Shown: one piece after another, positions 51,594 to 61,325 of the stretch
Numbering within the stretch: position 1 is the first letter of the stretch
Layout of the letters: every line of letters begins with the position of its first letter
Assembly: GCA_965224815.1 (NCBI GenBank)
Contig: CBDDAF010000003.1
Location: forward strand, 620,001 to 684,000
Direction: 5' to 3'
Length of the DNA: 64,000 bases
From: CAYPEL01 sp036479985
GTDB taxonomy: Bacteria > Pseudomonadota > Gammaproteobacteria > DSM-19610
Position numbers and translations under genes: made by a program
The notes under the pieces: generated by a model
What the model was told of the DNA's origin: nothing
Databases searched by the model: none
Seen by the model: only the letters and a program-made list of their open reading frames with translations

Positions 51594-53354
51594 ATGTCCA
51601 TAAAGGTCAGTCAGTTTGACGCCCTGGTAATTGGTGCCGGTGGTGGTGGCATGCGCGCCGCCTTGCAACTGGCGCATGCGGATGCCAAGGTCGCCGTGGT
51701 TTCAAAAGTCTTTCCGACCCGCTCGCACACCGTCGCCGCACAGGGCGGCATTAACGCCGCGCTGGCCAATGTGTTACCTGACGACTGGCACTGGCATATG
51801 TTCGACACCGTCAAGGGCAGTGATTATTTGGGTGATCAGGATGCCATTGAACACATGTGCCGACTTGCACCCCAGGTAGTCTACGAACTCGAACACACGG
51901 GCGTGCCTTTTTCACGTATGGATAATGGCCGTATCTATCAACGCCGGTTTGGTGGTCAAAGCCAGAACTTTGGTGGTGAACAGGCTGCTCGTACCTGCGC
52001 AGCCGCTGACCGCACTGGACACGCCATCGTCCATACGCTGTACCAGCAAAATCTACAGGCCAAGACTCATTTCTTCGATGAATATTTTGCGGTTGATCTC
52101 ATTAAAGACGATGACGGCCACATTCTGGGCGCATTGATCCTTTGCATCGAAACCGGTGAAACACAAATTATCCACGCCAGAACCACCCTGCTGGCAACCG
52201 GTGGTGGCGGACAATTATATCGAACTAACACTAATGCACTGATTAACACAGGTGACGGTGTTGCCATGGCGATGCGTGCTGGCATTCCCGCTCAGGATAT
52301 GGAATTTTTTCAGTTCCACCCTACCGGTATTGCCGGTAAAGGCATGCTGATCACCGAAGGCACACGCGGTGAAGGCGGATATCTGATTAACGGTGATGGC
52401 GAACGCTTTATGGAACGCTATGCACCCAACGCCAAAGATCTGGCCAGCCGTGATGTGGTTAGCCGATCGATTTACATGGAACTCAAGGAAGGTCGAGGCT
52501 GCGGGCCTAACAAAGATCATGTCTTGCTGAAGCTGGATCATATTGGTGACATAGTAAAAAAACGCCTGCCAGCAATCCGGAGTACGTCTATCTCGTTTAC
52601 CGGTATCGACCCGGTTGAGGCGCCTATCCCTGTCTCCCCCACTGCTCACTATATGATGGGTGGAATCCCCACTGACCGCTTTGGCCAGGTTGTTTCACCT
52701 TATGGTCAGGGTCCCGAAGTGCCTGTGCCGGGTTTATACGCAGCGGGTGAATGTGCCTGTGTATCGATTCACGGTGCCAATCGGCTAGGCGGTAATTCCT
52801 TGCTGGATATTCTGGTTTTCGGCCGTGAAGCCGCTAACAATATGCTTGAGGCAATTAATGAAAATATTGCCCACCGGCCTTTGAATCAGGCCAGTATCGA
52901 ACGTGCCGTTGACCGACTTAAACGCTGGGATAATACAGGCAAAGGTGAATCCGTCGATCAACTCAAGGAAGAATTGCAAAAGACAATGGAAGAATACTGC
53001 GGTGTCTATCGGGATGATGCCACCATGACTACAGGTGTGGAAAAAGTAAAAGCACTGGCAGCCCGATTACCTGATGCCAGGTTATCAGATCACAGTAAAA
53101 TATTTAATACCGCACGCATTGAAGCACTGGAGTTGGAAAACCTGATGGAGATTGCACTGGCTACAATGATATCGGCTCAGGCCCGCAAGGAAAGTCGCGG
53201 CGCACATTCACATGTCGAGTTTCCTGATCGGGATGACAAAGCCTGGCTAAAACATAGTTTATATTTTAGTGAAGACCAGCATCTGGATTACAAACCGGTT
53301 CGAACCAAACCGTTGACAGTTGATTCCTTTCCTCCTAAACCCAGAGTCTACTGA
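51594..53354 (+). CDS. sdhA: Succinate dehydrogenase flavoprotein subunit
   Basis: 586 residues from the ATG at 51594 (an ATG at 51540 lies within sdhD and is rejected). FAD site ALVIGAGGGGMRAAL, the covalent-FAD His in SHTVAAQGGINAAL, active-site HPTGIAGKGMLITEGTRGEGG, and substrate-binding HGANRLGGNSLLD. It oxidises succinate to fumarate. Needs the SdhE factor, encoded at 54210, for flavinylation. Confidence 0.96.
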   Translation: MSIKVSQFDALVIGAGGGGMRAALQLAHADAKVAVVSKVFPTRSHTVAAQGGINAALANVLPDDWHWHMFDTVKGSDYLGDQDAIEHMCRLAPQVVYELEHTGVPFSRMDNGRIYQRRFGGQSQNFGGEQAARTCAAADRTGHAIVHTLYQQNLQAKTHFFDEYFAVDLIKDDDGHILGALILCIETGETQIIHARTTLLATGGGGQLYRTNTNALINTGDGVAMAMRAGIPAQDMEFFQFHPTGIAGKGMLITEGTRGEGGYLINGDGERFMERYAPNAKDLASRDVVSRSIYMELKEGRGCGPNKDHVLLKLDHIGDIVKKRLPAIRSTSISFTGIDPVEAPIPVSPTAHYMMGGIPTDRFGQVVSPYGQGPEVPVPGLYAAGECACVSIHGANRLGGNSLLDILVFGREAANNMLEAINENIAHRPLNQASIERAVDRLKRWDNTGKGESVDQLKEELQKTMEEYCGVYRDDATMTTGVEKVKALAARLPDARLSDHSKIFNTARIEALELENLMEIALATMISAQARKESRGAHSHVEFPDRDDKAWLKHSLYFSEDQHLDYKPVRTKPLTVDSFPPKPRVY

Positions 53355-53365
53355 ACACGAGAGCC

Positions 53366-54064
53366 ATGATGAAATTTCTAATCCAGCGATATAATCCTGA
53401 AAATGATGATAAGCCTTATATGCAGGCATACGAGTTGGATACGATTAATCCAGGCACCATGTTGCTCGATGCGCTACTCGTATTAAAAACCCAGGATCCG
53501 ACTCTCAGTTTTCGACGTTCTTGTGGTGAAGGCGTGTGTGGTTCGGATAGCATGAACATCAATGGCCGCAATGGACTAGCTTGCCTGACGCCGCTTGATG
53601 ATTTAAAACAACCCATAGAAATTCGTCCCCTGCCCGGACAACCCATCATTCGTGACCTGGTAATTGATCAGGAACCCTTTTTTCGGCAATACAAAGCAGC
53701 AAAACCCTGGTTACAAACTTTTGACAATGACCCTGAAAAAGAACGCCTGCAAAGTCCGGAGGAACGGGATCGGCTGGATGGTATGTATGAATGCATACTG
53801 TGCGCCTGTTGCTCCACCGCTTGCCCTTCATTCTGGTGGAACCCGGATAAGTTTCTTGGTCCTGCCGCTTTATTACAGGCCTGCCGGTTTATTGAAGACA
53901 GCCGCGATCAAGCCACCGAACAACGCCTGGATGAACTGGAAGGCGCTTACAAACTTTACCGTTGTCACAGCATCATGAACTGTGTCGATGTTTGCCCCAA
54001 ACAACTCAGCCCCACAAAGGCGATTGGCACGATTCGGAAACGCATGTTACAAAATGGAATATAA
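53366..54064 (+). CDS. sdhB: Succinate dehydrogenase iron-sulfur subunit
   Basis: 232 residues. [2Fe-2S] ligands in RRSCGEGVCGSDSM and NGLAC, [4Fe-4S] in CILCACCSTACP, and [3Fe-4S] in CHSIMNCVDVCPK. Transfers electrons from FAD to quinone. Starts 11 bp after sdhA. ATG at 53369 is an equally possible start. Confidence 0.96.
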   Translation: MMKFLIQRYNPENDDKPYMQAYELDTINPGTMLLDALLVLKTQDPTLSFRRSCGEGVCGSDSMNINGRNGLACLTPLDDLKQPIEIRPLPGQPIIRDLVIDQEPFFRQYKAAKPWLQTFDNDPEKERLQSPEERDRLDGMYECILCACCSTACPSFWWNPDKFLGPAALLQACRFIEDSRDQATEQRLDELEGAYKLYRCHSIMNCVDVCPKQLSPTKAIGTIRKRMLQNGI

Positions 54065-54086
54065 GTCACTGCGCCATAAACAATTC

Positions 54087-54191
54087 GTCCCCTCCCCCTC
54101 AGGGGGAGGGTTAGGGAGAGGGAGTGTAAATAAAAGGCAGTTACTTTTATCTAATCCCCTCTCCCCAATCCTCTCCCTGAGGGAGAGGGAG
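54087..54191. repeat. Family C paired-hairpin repeat, copy 3
   Basis: CCCTCCCCCTCAGGGGGAGGG and CCTCTCCCTGAGGGAGAGG, with an AT-rich middle. It occupies nearly all of the 145 bp between sdhB and sdhE, so the sdhE ribosome binding site lies at its right edge. Confidence 0.88.
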
Positions 54192-54209
54192 ATAACGGCC
54201 TGTATATAA

Positions 54210-54485
54210 ATGAAGGATAGAAAAACAGCCAGACTGCGTTGGTCCTGTCGGCGTGGAATGCGAGAACTGGATTTCTGGTTCAAAACTTATATGGACAATG
54301 CCTATCCGACAGCAAGCCTCGAAGATAAAAATAGCTTCGAACAACTGCTCAAATTTCACGACCAGGATCTGTTTGACTGGCTAATGGGTAATACTCAACC
54401 AACAGATAGAAATTTACTGCCTATAATAGATTCTATCCGCCTAACTGCCAGTCAGGCTAACAATATGGTATCTGGTGGTTGCTGA
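54210..54485 (+). CDS. sdhE: FAD assembly factor SdhE
   Basis: 91 residues, typical of SdhE/Sdh5. The essential RGxxE motif is at residues 15-19 (RGMRELDFWF), and the terminal DLFDWLMG matches the family. It helps attach FAD covalently to SdhA. It follows sdhCDAB, separated only by a family C repeat, so it may be co-transcribed. Confidence 0.93.
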   Translation: MKDRKTARLRWSCRRGMRELDFWFKTYMDNAYPTASLEDKNSFEQLLKFHDQDLFDWLMGNTQPTDRNLLPIIDSIRLTASQANNMVSGGC

Positions 54486-54520
54486 GATTGAATCAAAATC
54501 ATGTGTAAACAGTATAAATA

Positions 54521-54585
54521 CTGTAGGAGCGGCTTTAACCACAAAAGGGGCGTTGTTGTTCTTCGCGGCTAAAGCCGCTCCTACA
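54521..54585. repeat. REP-like palindrome, copy 6 (family A)
   Basis: CTGTAGGAGCGGCTTTAACCAC on the left, slightly degenerate, with intact right arm CGCGGCTAAAGCCGCTCCTAC. Between sdhE and glcB. Confidence 0.9.
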
Positions 54586-54626
54586 AAACCTAACGAATTA
54601 ATCAGGCCTGGCCTTAATCTATCATC

Positions 54627-56819
54627 ATGTCTAACAGCATATCAATCGCCAACCTGAAAATTGCAAAACCGCTCTATGATTTCATAGAGCTGGAAGCCTT
54701 ACCCAGCAGCGGTATAGATAGCAACACATTCTGGCAATCGTTAAACAACATTTTAATCGACCTTGGCCCAATCAATTTACAACTGCTCAACAAACGTGAC
54801 GAATTACAGAAAAAGATTGATGCATGGCATCTCAAAAATAAAGATCGGCCACACAACGCAACCGACTATAAACAATATCTAATTGAAATCGGCTATTTGT
54901 TACCTGATGTCGATGACTTTCAAATTACAACAGAAAATATCGACCCGGAAATCAGCACAATTGCCGGGCCACAACTTGTCGTTCCAGTTAACAACGCGCG
55001 TTACGCCCTGAATGCAGCCAATGCACGCTGGGGGAGTCTCTATGATGCATTCTACGGGACAGACATCATTCCAGAAGAAGCCGGACTCGAAAAAGGCTCT
55101 CGCTATAACCCAAAACGTGGTGAAAAAGTCGTGCAGCTTACAGCAGAGTTTCTGGATGAGGCGATCCCACTAGAACAGGGTAGTCATCAAAATGTGATTG
55201 ATTACACACTCATCCAAACTGGCGATAGCAAACAACTACAGATTACACTTGCTAGTGACGAACACTGTGGCCTGGCAAATACCGAACAATTTACAGGCTA
55301 CACAGAAGCAGAATATATTACGTCACTCTTGTTTAAAAATAATAATCTGCATATCGAAATTCGCTTTGATCCAGAACATCCAATTGGTAAAGCCAATCCT
55401 GCCAGTATCTGCGATGTTATTCTCGAATCAGCCATCACCACCATTCAGGATTGCGAAGACTCAGTCACCGCTGTTAATGCCGAAGACAAAGTACAGGTAT
55501 ACCGTAACTGGCTGGGCTTGATGAAAGGCGATCTGACAATCAGTTTTAAAAAAGGCGGTAAAGAACACTCACGCACACTCAACCAGAATCGAATCTATAA
55601 AGCACCTGATGGAAAGACCCTAGCGTTACCTGGCCGCAGCCTGATGCTGGTTCGCAATGTCGGCCTACACATGATGACGGATGCCGTATTAACAAAACAA
55701 GGCGAGCCAATTCCTGAAGGTATTCTCGATGCTCTGATTACCAGCCTGATTGCAAAACGAGATATTAATAACCAGAGCCGCTTCCAGAATAGCCGGACTA
55801 ACAGCGTCTATATAGTTAAACCCAAGCTACACGGCCCTGATGAAGTCAACTTCACCGTTGAGTTATTCAACCGTATCGAACAGGCATTGTCGTTACCACA
55901 AAATACACTCAAGCTAGGCATCATGGATGAAGAGCGCCGTACAACAGTCAATTTAAAAGCCTGTATACGCGCCGCAAAAGATCGCGTCATCTTTATCAAT
56001 ACCGGTTTTCTGGATCGGACTGGTGATGAAATTCATACCAGCATGGAAGCAGGTGCAGTAGTACGAAAAGCCGATATGAAACAAGCCACCTGGATGCAAG
56101 CTTACGAAGACTGGAATGTCGATACCGGCCTGGCTTGCGGTTTTACAGGAAAGGCACAAATCGGCAAAGGTATGTGGGCCATCCCTGATCAAATGGCGAA
56201 CATGCTAAATAATAAAATTGAACATCCAAAATCCGGTGCCAATTGCGCCTGGGTACCCTCACCTACTGCGGCTACGCTACATGCTATGCACTATCATCAA
56301 ATAGACGTGGTTAAACAACAAAAGGCGTTATCTAATAAATCCCGCGCCAGCCTCAACGACATACTGACACTTCCCCTCTTACAAAATCAGAACCAGTTAT
56401 CTCAGGATGTTATACAACAAGAATTGGACAACAACGCTCAAGGCATTCTCGGCTATGTCGTTCGCTGGATCGATCAGGGTATTGGCTGCTCAAAGGTACC
56501 CGACATTCATAACACTGGATTGATGGAAGACCGCGCCACCTTGCGAATTTCAAGCCAATATATTGCCAACTGGTTACACCATGGCCTATGTACTGAGGCA
56601 CAGGTAACAGAGACCTTCAAACGCATGGCTAAAATTGTTGATTCACAGAATGCCAATGACCCGCTTTATAAACCCATGGCCACTAATTACCAAAGCTTTG
56701 CTTTCCAGGCTTCATTGGATCTGGTGTTCAACGGAAGGATTCAACCCAATGGCTACACTGAATTTATTCTCAGTGAATACCGAAGAAAAGTAATTCAACA
56801 TAATAGAAAATCAAAATAA
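54627..56819 (+). CDS. glcB: Malate synthase G
   Basis: 730 residues, the length of the G isoform. Signature LGIMDEERRTTVNLKACI (about residue 431) and the N-terminal NARYALNAANARWGSLYDA are diagnostic. It condenses glyoxylate with acetyl-CoA to malate. With aceA (39808-41112) it completes the glyoxylate shunt, though the genes are not adjacent. No glc regulator or glycolate oxidase gene is nearby. The start has no strong Shine-Dalgarno. Confidence 0.95.
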   Translation: MSNSISIANLKIAKPLYDFIELEALPSSGIDSNTFWQSLNNILIDLGPINLQLLNKRDELQKKIDAWHLKNKDRPHNATDYKQYLIEIGYLLPDVDDFQITTENIDPEISTIAGPQLVVPVNNARYALNAANARWGSLYDAFYGTDIIPEEAGLEKGSRYNPKRGEKVVQLTAEFLDEAIPLEQGSHQNVIDYTLIQTGDSKQLQITLASDEHCGLANTEQFTGYTEAEYITSLLFKNNNLHIEIRFDPEHPIGKANPASICDVILESAITTIQDCEDSVTAVNAEDKVQVYRNWLGLMKGDLTISFKKGGKEHSRTLNQNRIYKAPDGKTLALPGRSLMLVRNVGLHMMTDAVLTKQGEPIPEGILDALITSLIAKRDINNQSRFQNSRTNSVYIVKPKLHGPDEVNFTVELFNRIEQALSLPQNTLKLGIMDEERRTTVNLKACIRAAKDRVIFINTGFLDRTGDEIHTSMEAGAVVRKADMKQATWMQAYEDWNVDTGLACGFTGKAQIGKGMWAIPDQMANMLNNKIEHPKSGANCAWVPSPTAATLHAMHYHQIDVVKQQKALSNKSRASLNDILTLPLLQNQNQLSQDVIQQELDNNAQGILGYVVRWIDQGIGCSKVPDIHNTGLMEDRATLRISSQYIANWLHHGLCTEAQVTETFKRMAKIVDSQNANDPLYKPMATNYQSFAFQASLDLVFNGRIQPNGYTEFILSEYRRKVIQHNRKSK

Positions 56820-56840
56820 CCCATAATTTATACGCGCACA

Positions 56841-56902
56841 TGTAGGAGCGGCTTCAGCCGCGATGAACACCGTTACTAATCGCGGCTAAAGCCGCTCCTA
56901 CA
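56841..56902. repeat. REP-like palindrome, copy 7 (family A)
   Basis: TGTAGGAGCGGCTTCAGCCGCG, right arm CGCGGCTAAAGCCGCTCCTACA. Marks the start of the duplicated pilus-locus segment: copy 8 precedes the second fimT in the same way. Confidence 0.92.
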
Positions 56903-56929
56903 GATAAACTACCTGATATTACTGATAAT

Positions 56930-57196
56930 TTAACTAAAGAACGCGCTTTTACAACCGATAATATACGCATGTAATTACTTTCAATTTATAGTCCAAGGGA
57001 TGGATTTCATTGATATTTATCAGCGCACAACACTCCTTAATTCACCATCAGACTGCCCAAAATACCGCTAATCGGGGTAATCAACCCGTTCGTCGTAATC
57101 TGTGTGACAGCTGACTATAAACCTATGTAAATTCCATAACTATGAATATACGCCACAGTTTCGCTGGTCGAACTGATGATCACTCTGACGCAGGCA
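56930..57196 (+). pseudogene. Remnant of a duplicated fimT leader and 5' end
   Basis: The stretch parallels about 60640-60910, the leader and first codons of the intact fimT gene. Matches include TTTAACTAAAG, ACCGATAT, CCGCT.ATCGGGG and TAATCTG.GTGACAGC. From the ATG at 57142 it resembles fimT codons 1-19 with a 2-nt deletion (CTATGAATAT..; GGTCGAACT.ATGAT). Similarity stops at about 57196, where the pilY1 leader begins. So one copy of the minor-pilin genes was deleted between fimT and pilY1. This remnant and the REP fill 56820-57233, with no other gene seen. Confidence 0.78.
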
Positions 57197-57207
57197 AAAA
57201 ACTATAA

Positions 57208-57220
57208 CCCCATAATGGGG
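57208..57220. promoter_or_regulatory. CCCCAT-A-ATGGGG dyad before pilY1
   Basis: A short perfect palindrome ending 13 nt before the pilY1 start and followed by the ribosome binding site AGGAAG. The second pilY1 copy has a similar CCCC-ACAT-GGGG at 63197-63208, so the element belongs to the pilY1 leader. It may form a 4-bp hairpin that modulates translation. Confidence 0.4.
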
Positions 57221-57233
57221 ACAGGAAGACACA

Positions 57234-60200
57234 ATGAATAACAATCAATTTCGCAAAACAGCAATCACCGTAGCTCTAAGCCTGGCAGGCCTCTCCCTGA
57301 TCCCACGTGCCATTGCCGACGATACTGAAATCTTCTTTGCCAGCAACCAGACCAATGTACCGGCCAATGTGTTGTTTATTCTTGACACCTCTCTCAGCAT
57401 GAAAGATGAGCTGGGTGGAAAAGCTAAACTGGATATTCTAAAAGATTCCTTAAAATCTATCCTGGCCGAAAACTATCCTGGGTTAAACGTTGGTCTGATG
57501 CATTTTGGCTACAAAACCAGTGGCCCGGATTTTCCGGTTGCCAGTCTGGATGCACTGTCTAACACCGTTGATTCAGCCATACCAGCTGGCCGTACCGTCC
57601 GGGAAACCCTTGGACATATCATTGACAGCTACGGCTACAATTCAACAACGGCGATTGTACCTTCGCTGTATGAAGCTTACCGCTACTTCGACGCAAAAGA
57701 TGTTTATGCCGGTAAATTAAAACCCAAAACATGGGATGAAACGAATAAGAAATATTCAGGTGATCAATGGGCCAGCCACTCTGCGGCTTATAATCCCTCT
57801 GATGCCTGGAAAGAAAATCAAACAGTCATTGCAGGTGACTACTGTTATGTCACTGACCCCAATAATTTCCTGGGCTATAGTTTGAGTTGTACCGCTCAAA
57901 CTCTTTTTCCTAATTCTTGTGTCCAATTTGCTGTAGGCGCCAAATCTAAAACGTCTTGTTCTGGAACTTATGACACTATTGTTAATGGCGAAACCGTATC
58001 CTATGTATGTAATGGTACCGTAACCACAATAAGCAATACTCAACCTCTCGAATATTGCCGCCTGCCAAAGAATGCAGGTGGTTTTAACCCTGATCCAGTC
58101 TACAAAACCCCTATCGCTTACCCCTGTCAGGACAACTACATCGTCCTGTTATCTGATGGCAAGCCCACTGTTTCGAACGGCGCTGTTAATAGTAATATCG
58201 CATCAATGATCTATGGCACTAGCGACTATAATACTGCATGCAAAAATATCCAGGCGGACACCGACGCAGGAATTAATACTAATGGTCGCTGTGGCATCGA
58301 TTTACTGGAAGCAATGAATGATACAGACAAAGCCCCTAAACTGCCGATGGATAAAAATATTACCACCTATACCATTGGTTTTGATCTGGGCGGAGATGTA
58401 AAAGCCAAAAAATATTTACAAATGCTGGCTGCAGCGGGCGGTGGGAAATATGCCGATGCGAACTCGTCCCAACAGCTGGTTGATCAGTTCAAAAATATTC
58501 TGGCATCAATCAGCAAGGCAAACACCAGCTTTTCTGCGCCAAGCTTCAGTATCAGTCAAGCCAATAAGCTCTCGTTTGAAAACGATGTCTATATGACCAT
58601 GTTTGAACCGAGCAGCTCACCACGCTGGGAAGGAAACCTTAAGGGCTATCAAATCCAACATGAGGGTATCTTTGACGTCAACAGCAACCTGGCTGTAGAT
58701 GCTCAAGGCCAATTTATCGACAGTGCCCGCAGTTACTGGTCGCCTGCCGCTGATGGTGGTAACGTCCTTGCAGGGGGTGTAGCTAGCAAACTAACGACCA
58801 TCCGCAATATCTATACCTACACTGGCGCAGCCACACCAGCCGCTCCTGTCGACATTACCAGCAGTAACCACATCCTTTCCAAGTCAAACACTAATCTAAC
58901 CAATGCAATTTTTGGATTACCCGCAGGCTACTCACAAGCCAACCGGGAAAAACTTATCGACTGGACGAAGGGTATTGATGTCAACGATGAAAACAACAAC
59001 GGTGACATCACCGATGCCCGGAAACATATTGGCGACCCATTACATTCAAAGCCAGCCGTTCTGACCTATGGTGCAAATAAGAAGGTCATGTACAGCATCA
59101 CTAATGATGGCTACTTGCATGCCTTTGATGTATCCGACAAGGGAACAACCTATGGTAATGAAATCTTTGCTTTCATCCCTAAAGAGTTATTACCTAACCT
59201 TAAACCACTGATGGATAACCAGGATGGACAGGCCAAGGTATATGGGCTGGATGGCGACCTCACCGCCTGGAGAACTGGCAATAAAGCTTATCTCTTCTTC
59301 GGTATGCGCCGCGGCGGTAGTAATTACTACGCCATGGATGTCTCCGACCCCGACAAACCAAAACTCATGTGGGTCATTCAAGGTGGCGTCACCGCTGGCT
59401 TCGAAAAAATGGGCCAGTCCTGGTCGCGGCCTTCGCTCCTGCGGGTCGCTACAGGTGGCACTAATACCATCGTGGTTGCCTTTGGAGGTGGTTATGATGC
59501 CAATCAAGACAGCGTGACAACACGAACCGCCGATACCGTCGGTAACTATATCTATATGGTGAATGCCCTGACCGGTAACCGTGTCTGGACGGCCGGCCCT
59601 GGCGCTAATCTCGATGTGCCTTTTGCGTACAGCATTCCTTCTGAACTCAGGGCGATTGATCTGAACGGTGACGGCGTCACTGACCGCCTGTACTTTGGTG
59701 ACATGGGTGGCCAGGTCTGGCGCATTGATCTGCACGAAACATCCGTGACCAGCACCTCTAAAAAGTACAAGCTGGCCGACCTTGCCGGTAATACCGAAGC
59801 CACTAACCGCCGCTTCTTCTACCCGCCCAGTGTCGGTATGGCAGACAGTGGTACCAGTCGCTTCCTGGCTGTTGCGATCGGCTCTGGTTACCGTGCACAT
59901 CCATTGAATACCGTGATCGATGATCATTTCTACCTGCTACAGGATACTGATGTGAATGTTGGCGATACCACAATGGGATCAACCGGCACACTCTTACCAA
60001 GTAGCCTGTATAACGCCACAGCAAATGACATTGGTAGTGGTGCTAAAACCTATAATATAGCGTTAAGTGGTAAGCATGGTTGGTATATTGATCTACCTGG
60101 GAATGGCGAGAAGACATTGAGTCGGCCGTTGATCTTCAACAAACAATTACATTTCAACTCCTACCATCCGGTGTCAACAAGTGGCGGTCCAGTAGATGTT

Positions 60201-60500
60201 TGTAAACCAACCAAGAGTAACGGTAAAGCGTATGTCCTCAACCTGCTGGATGCGACACCGACCTCGGATATCAATGGCGATGGAACCATAGATGTGAATG
60301 ATCGTGCCCACGCGCTGGATGAAAACACTATTCCTTCCGATCCTCAGGTTGTCTTTACATTGCCACAAGACAAAGATGGTGATGGTAAACCGGATTCAGG
60401 AACTGATTGCACAAATTACACAGACTTCTGGTCGGGTAAAACCAAAACAGCTGGTTCCTGTACAACCGTCGATCGGACTTACTGGGATGAACAGCAATAG
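57234..60500 (+). CDS. pilY1: Type IV pilus tip adhesin/biogenesis protein PilY1
   Basis: 1088 residues with signal peptide (about 1-28, IPRAIA|DD). The N-terminal von Willebrand A-like domain (about 42-430) has the metal site LDTSLSM. The C-terminal beta-propeller domain of the PilC/PilY1 family (about 590-1010) contains a calcium loop DLNGDGVTDR (about 808), and two EF-hand or dockerin-like loops lie near the end (DINGDGTIDVND about 1013, DKDGDGKPDSG about 1048). PilY1 sits at the pilus tip and links adhesion, retraction and surface sensing. It stands upstream of fimT rather than after pilX as usual; a damaged second copy is at the usual place (63219). The copy here looks complete and probably serves the pilus. 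Confidence 0.93.
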   Translation: MNNNQFRKTAITVALSLAGLSLIPRAIADDTEIFFASNQTNVPANVLFILDTSLSMKDELGGKAKLDILKDSLKSILAENYPGLNVGLMHFGYKTSGPDFPVASLDALSNTVDSAIPAGRTVRETLGHIIDSYGYNSTTAIVPSLYEAYRYFDAKDVYAGKLKPKTWDETNKKYSGDQWASHSAAYNPSDAWKENQTVIAGDYCYVTDPNNFLGYSLSCTAQTLFPNSCVQFAVGAKSKTSCSGTYDTIVNGETVSYVCNGTVTTISNTQPLEYCRLPKNAGGFNPDPVYKTPIAYPCQDNYIVLLSDGKPTVSNGAVNSNIASMIYGTSDYNTACKNIQADTDAGINTNGRCGIDLLEAMNDTDKAPKLPMDKNITTYTIGFDLGGDVKAKKYLQMLAAAGGGKYADANSSQQLVDQFKNILASISKANTSFSAPSFSISQANKLSFENDVYMTMFEPSSSPRWEGNLKGYQIQHEGIFDVNSNLAVDAQGQFIDSARSYWSPAADGGNVLAGGVASKLTTIRNIYTYTGAATPAAPVDITSSNHILSKSNTNLTNAIFGLPAGYSQANREKLIDWTKGIDVNDENNNGDITDARKHIGDPLHSKPAVLTYGANKKVMYSITNDGYLHAFDVSDKGTTYGNEIFAFIPKELLPNLKPLMDNQDGQAKVYGLDGDLTAWRTGNKAYLFFGMRRGGSNYYAMDVSDPDKPKLMWVIQGGVTAGFEKMGQSWSRPSLLRVATGGTNTIVVAFGGGYDANQDSVTTRTADTVGNYIYMVNALTGNRVWTAGPGANLDVPFAYSIPSELRAIDLNGDGVTDRLYFGDMGGQVWRIDLHETSVTSTSKKYKLADLAGNTEATNRRFFYPPSVGMADSGTSRFLAVAIGSGYRAHPLNTVIDDHFYLLQDTDVNVGDTTMGSTGTLLPSSLYNATANDIGSGAKTYNIALSGKHGWYIDLPGNGEKTLSRPLIFNKQLHFNSYHPVSTSGGPVDVCKPTKSNGKAYVLNLLDATPTSDINGDGTIDVNDRAHALDENTIPSDPQVVFTLPQDKDGDGKPDSGTDCTNYTDFWSGKTKTAGSCTTVDRTYWDEQQ

Positions 60501-60528
60501 TAGTTAATAATCCGAGAAACAACCTAGT

Positions 60529-60592
60529 GTAGGAGCGGCTTTAGCCGCGAAAGAATTTACCTCCAGCCCATCGCGGCTGAAGCAGCTCCTAC
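60529..60592. repeat. REP-like palindrome, copy 8 (family A)
   Basis: GTAGGAGCGGCTTTAGCCGCG, right arm with one mismatch (AAGCAGCTCCTAC). Between pilY1 and fimT. The remainder of 60501-60855 is leader sequence related to 56930-57141. Confidence 0.9.
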
Positions 60593-60855
60593 AGTTATTT
60601 TTCAAATAATCAGGTCTTTCTCAAACTATCAATAAGCCTGATTTAACTAAAGATTCCTTCTTCTTAACCGATATCCTGCCCGAATAGTTCTATCACTAAT
60701 TACTCTGACAGGGAAATAGTTCATTGAAATTTGGTCAACCTATCCATTCATTTTTTCACCGAAAATCGGCTCAGAATGCCGCTGATCGGGGCAAACAATC
60801 CGCTCGTCTTAATCTGCGTGACAGCCATCTACAAAATTGTATACATTCTGTAGCT

Positions 60856-61323
60856 ATGAATATTCACCGCGGATTCACTCTGGTCGAACTAATGATTACC
60901 CTGGCACTGGCAGCCATACTGCTATCGATCGGCATTCCCAGTTTTCAGAGCTATATGGAAATCAATCGCCTGGCAGCACAAACCAACCAGATGGTTCAGT
61001 CACTGAATCTGGCACGCAGTGAAGCCGGTAAACGTGGCGGCAATGTAGTCGTTGCCCCGCTTGTGGCAGGTAACTGGGCACAGGGCTGGCAGGTTTGGGT
61101 CGATCCTAACGGCAACAACAGTGTTGATGCCGGTGAAGAAATTTTATTGACTGTGGCTGCGCTAACGGGTAGCAGCTCACTGACTTCAACCGTTGCAAAT
61201 TATCGCTATCTGGCTTCTGGACGTATTGCAGCAATTGGCACACTAACCCTCACGGCATCCACCGGTGGTATACGAGATATCGCTATTAGTAACACTGGCA
61301 GAATCAGCATAACAAAAAGTTAA
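60856..61323 (+). CDS. fimT: Minor pilin FimT/GspH-like prepilin
   Basis: 155 residues from the ATG at 60856. An upstream ATG at 60724 would place the class III leader internally, so it is rejected. Prepilin leader MNIHRG|FTLVELMITLALAAILLSIG: PilD cleavage after Gly6, Glu at position 5 of the mature protein, followed by the GspH/FimT domain. It helps prime pilus assembly and, in some species, DNA uptake. First gene of fimT-pilV-pilW-pilX, 2 bp before pilV. Confidence 0.88.
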   Translation: MNIHRGFTLVELMITLALAAILLSIGIPSFQSYMEINRLAAQTNQMVQSLNLARSEAGKRGGNVVVAPLVAGNWAQGWQVWVDPNGNNSVDAGEEILLTVAALTGSSSLTSTVANYRYLASGRIAAIGTLTLTASTGGIRDIAISNTGRISITKS

Positions 61324-61325
61324 TT

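Noticed and set aside
5441..60592. Repeated hairpins as a possible CRISPR array
   Set aside because: Copies are kilobases apart, palindromic and without spacers of uniform length. No cas gene is present.
60724..61323. FimT starting at 60724
   Set aside because: It would add 44 residues before the prepilin leader, preventing PilD processing. The added codons are leader DNA that is also found in the decayed copy upstream of pilY1.
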